A stretch of 8,260 bases of DNA from Myxococcales bacterium (GTDB lineage: Bacteria > Myxococcota > Polyangia > Fen-1088), in assembly GCA_003159055.1 (NCBI GenBank), contig PMLH01000366.1, positions 1 to 8,260 of the forward strand. Reading direction: 5' to 3'. The notes beneath the pieces are model-generated. The model did not search any database. It saw nothing but the letters and a program-made list of their open reading frames with translations, and had not been told where the DNA came from. Of this stretch, positions 6,534-8,260 are shown piece after piece. The number at the start of each line of letters is the position of its first letter. Positions within the stretch are counted from its first letter, which is position 1. The translations under genes were made by a program, and so were the position numbers.

Positions 6534-8101
6534 CCCTCGGACAGCTCGGCGAAGAAGTCGGCGTCGATCAGATCCACGGTCACAGGTGAGCTGATCACGC
6601 CAATTCCATGCCTTACGCAGGTTTCGGCCAACGCGGGACCGTCGACGACCTCGACCGGCTGTCCAGCCTGCTTCCATTCCGCTATGCCGTCATCGGCCAA
6701 CCGACCGGCAAGAATCAGGAGGCCTTCGTCTTGCCCACGCGCTCGGATCCCGGCGCGCAGCTCGCCCAGGGCGCGCCTGCCTGCGGCTGCGACGCCTGGC
6801 CGCAGTGCAATCAGGCACTTCGACGGCCGGAAACCCCGCCCGCGCAGGGCCTCCACGTAGATCGTCCCTTCGACCCGCTTGACGAAGGTCGCCGGGCCAA
6901 AGCCCTCACGCTGCAGGACCACGCGCACCAGCGCTTCGAAGGAAGCCGCCGGAAGATCGCCCAAACGCTGCTCGACGGCAGCGAGGGTTCGCTCACGCAA
7001 GGCGCGCCGAGCCTCGCCAAACACATACTCGGCCTTTTCCAGGTCCGCATCGGGCACCCGCCTCGACAGGGCGTACAGGCCGCTGCCGGCAGACTTGATG
7101 CGCGGCCTAAGGCCGGCCCGCAACCGATCCTTCGGTTCGGAAGCCAGGGCGGCACGCATGACCCGCCATGCCTCGTTGGGTTCGCCGTGGATCAGGCGTC
7201 GCCGGACAGCGCTGTCGGCGATTTGCCTGACGTGAACCCCACGTCCGGGGGACTGGCCCTTCAAGATCTCGATGGCGGCGTCCACCGGTGACATCACCCG
7301 GCGGCCACCACCTTGCCCCTGGGACTCCCCAGCCGCGCTCGAGCCCTGCGAAGCCGATCCGATTGCTGCGGGGGCTGGCGTCGCTTCCGCGACCGGCGCA
7401 GGTGTTGGGGTGGATTCGCCTTCCTGCGACGGTCGAGCGGCTTCCTCAACCTCGACCTCTGCTTCGGAATTCCCGCCCTCCTCGTCCTCGCCACCTTGCT
7501 CGGCAGCGGCGTCAACCTCTGCGTCTCCGTCTTCTTCGTCGATATCGCCTTCGAGCACGCCGGTTTCCGCGAGCGCCGCAGCTCGCGCTTCGGCAGACAG
7601 CGTCCCAATGTCGGGCTCCTCAGCGCCATCATGGTCGTCCATCGCCGTGGGAGGCTCCGTGTCCGCAGGCTCGAGCGAAGCGGGCGCGTCCGGCGCCTGC
7701 CCCTCCTCGGAACGGCTCTCCGGACGACTTTCGCCAGTTCCGCCCCGATCCTTCCTCCGCCCTCGGCCGCCGCGACGACGCCGCCTGCCGCGCGCGTCGC
7801 CCTGCTCTGCGGACTTCTCCTCAGGGGGGGGCGCAGCAACAACAGGCTTCTCTTCGACGACGGGTTCGGGAACGAATTCCGGGTACCGTAATAGGCCAAA
7901 CACGCCGGGTTTGACCCTTACGAAGGGGGCACCGGGAGCCTTCTTCACCGCACTGGTGAGCTGAGTTTGCATGGTGACCTCCGGGGTGCGCCCAACGAAG
8001 GTCAGGAGCTTTCGCTCCATGGCTTTTTCGGTCAGCTCCTTGTAGTGCAGGGGCTTCCGCTCGCGCTTCAGAATCTCAAGCGCCGCTTCGAGGAATGTCA
8101 T
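6530..8101 (-). CDS. Two-HARE-HTH protein with a degenerate Mrr-like domain
   Basis: A 523-residue protein starting at ATG 8101. Residues 1-75 (TFLEAALEILKRERKPLHY...VKPGVFGLLRYP) fit the HARE-HTH winged helix shared by RNA polymerase delta subunit, ASXL proteins and restriction enzymes. A basic patch (GRRRRRGGRGRRKDRG, 105-120) follows, then a low-complexity linker to about 265 rich in Glu, Asp, Ala and Pro. A second HARE-HTH-like unit spans about 268-347 (SPVDAAIEILKGQSPGRGVH...SGLYALSRR). Residues about 375-515 look like an Mrr-type nuclease fold (LPAASFEALVRVVLQREGF, then LLILAGRLADDGIAEW, PVEVVDGPALAETC, HGIGV), but the expected Gly-Val-Asp and Gln-x-Lys residues are replaced (EGTIYVEALR, CLIALRP). 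It is likely DNA-binding and not a nuclease, acting in transcription or on the nucleoid. The TAG stop lies inside the CTAG end of the palindromic element. The start region has no strong ribosome binding site. Confidence 0.85.
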   Translation of the reverse strand: MTFLEAALEILKRERKPLHYKELTEKAMERKLLTFVGRTPEVTMQTQLTSAVKKAPGAPFVRVKPGVFGLLRYPEFVPEPVVEEKPVVAAPPPEEKSAEQGDARGRRRRRGGRGRRKDRGGTGESRPESRSEEGQAPDAPASLEPADTEPPTAMDDHDGAEEPDIGTLSAEARAAALAETGVLEGDIDEEDGDAEVDAAAEQGGEDEEGGNSEAEVEVEEAARPSQEGESTPTPAPVAEATPAPAAIGSASQGSSAAGESQGQGGGRRVMSPVDAAIEILKGQSPGRGVHVRQIADSAVRRRLIHGEPNEAWRVMRAALASEPKDRLRAGLRPRIKSAGSGLYALSRRVPDADLEKAEYVFGEARRALRERTLAAVEQRLGDLPAASFEALVRVVLQREGFGPATFVKRVEGTIYVEALRGRGFRPSKCLIALRPGVAAAGRRALGELRAGIRARGQDEGLLILAGRLADDGIAEWKQAGQPVEVVDGPALAETCVRHGIGVISSPVTVDLIDADFFAELSEG

Positions 8102-8107
8102 GAAGCC

Positions 8108-8124
8108 GTTTGTTTACCACAAAC
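8108..8124. promoter_or_regulatory. Dyad just upstream of the HARE-HTH gene
   Basis: GTTTGT-TTACC-ACAAAC is a perfect 6-bp inverted repeat with a five-base spacer, ending six bases before the ATG at 8101. Its position over the expected ribosome binding site fits an operator (possibly self-regulation by the DNA-binding product) or a translation-limiting hairpin. No known consensus is recognised. Confidence 0.35.
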
Positions 8125-8260
8125 CATCGCCAGGTGGCGAAAACCGCCGCGCGCCTCGCTGCGCGGACCCAGGCGAGGGCGGGTTCGAGAAGCCGCCCAT
8201 TTGAAATACACGCGATTTTTTTGACGCTGGCCCCGATGAAAGGTACCCGTGGTGCATGAG
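8125..8260. other. Upstream region without a recognised gene
   Basis: No convincing coding frame is seen. It holds two GC-rich inverted repeats on the plus strand, CCGCGC...GCGCGG (near 8148-8167) and GGGCGG...CCGCCC (near 8179-8200), and an AT-rich part with a run of seven T (about 8215-8221). The AT-rich part may hold the promoter of the HARE-HTH gene, but no good -35/-10 pair was found. Confidence 0.4.

Noticed and set aside
6369..6677. Minus-strand frame ending inside the palindrome
   Set aside because: It overlaps the true C-terminus of the HARE-HTH protein in another frame; its tail only mirrors the plus-strand frame because of the inverted repeat.
7272..7964. Plus-strand Ser/Ala/Pro-rich frame
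   Set aside because: It is the antisense of the acidic low-complexity linker of the HARE-HTH gene; Glu/Ala codons read as Ser/Pro/Ala runs on the other strand.
8179..8221. GC-rich stem followed by a T run on the plus strand, terminator-like
   Set aside because: The T run is about 14 bases or more after the stem, and no plus-strand gene ends there.

Overview
The window is GC-rich bacterial chromosome with five genes, all on the minus strand; every long plus-strand reading frame is a shadow of these. Transcription therefore runs from right to left. The best guess for the host is a myxobacterium or relative (Myxococcota/Deltaproteobacteria). This rests on GC content, a very large kinase-ATPase-TPR protein whose catalytic loop reads HGDVSPAN (Ser in place of the usual catalytic-loop Lys, a pattern I associate with myxobacterial kinases), and a Ser/Thr kinase next to a HEAT-type lipoprotein. 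The taxonomic call is inference.

Layout in transcription order. 8260-8102: leader with a short dyad just before the start codon. 8101-6530: a 523-residue protein with two HARE-HTH-like DNA-binding domains, a basic patch, a long acidic linker and a C-terminal Mrr-like domain that appears to have lost its nuclease residues. 6533-6369: a 165-bp imperfect palindrome with CTAG at both ends, read here as a MITE-like insertion. 6329-5619: lipB, octanoyltransferase of lipoate synthesis. 5603-4458: an ATP-grasp ligase related to D-Ala-D-Ala ligases. 4408-3449: a predicted lipoprotein with C-terminal HEAT-like repeats, probably starting at a TTG. 3413-1: a multidomain protein kinase that leaves the window on the left, preceded by an AT-rich control region with a promoter-like element and repeated decamers.

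Gaps between the genes are short (15 to about 50 bases, apart from the palindrome), so a loose operon is plausible, with the kinase probably also having its own promoter. LipB is a housekeeping enzyme. The ATP-grasp enzyme, lipoprotein and kinase could form an envelope or signalling module, but nothing in the sequence proves a shared pathway. The most noteworthy items are the palindrome placed exactly on the stop codon of the HARE-HTH gene, the double-HARE/degenerate-Mrr architecture, and the unusual start region of the kinase.
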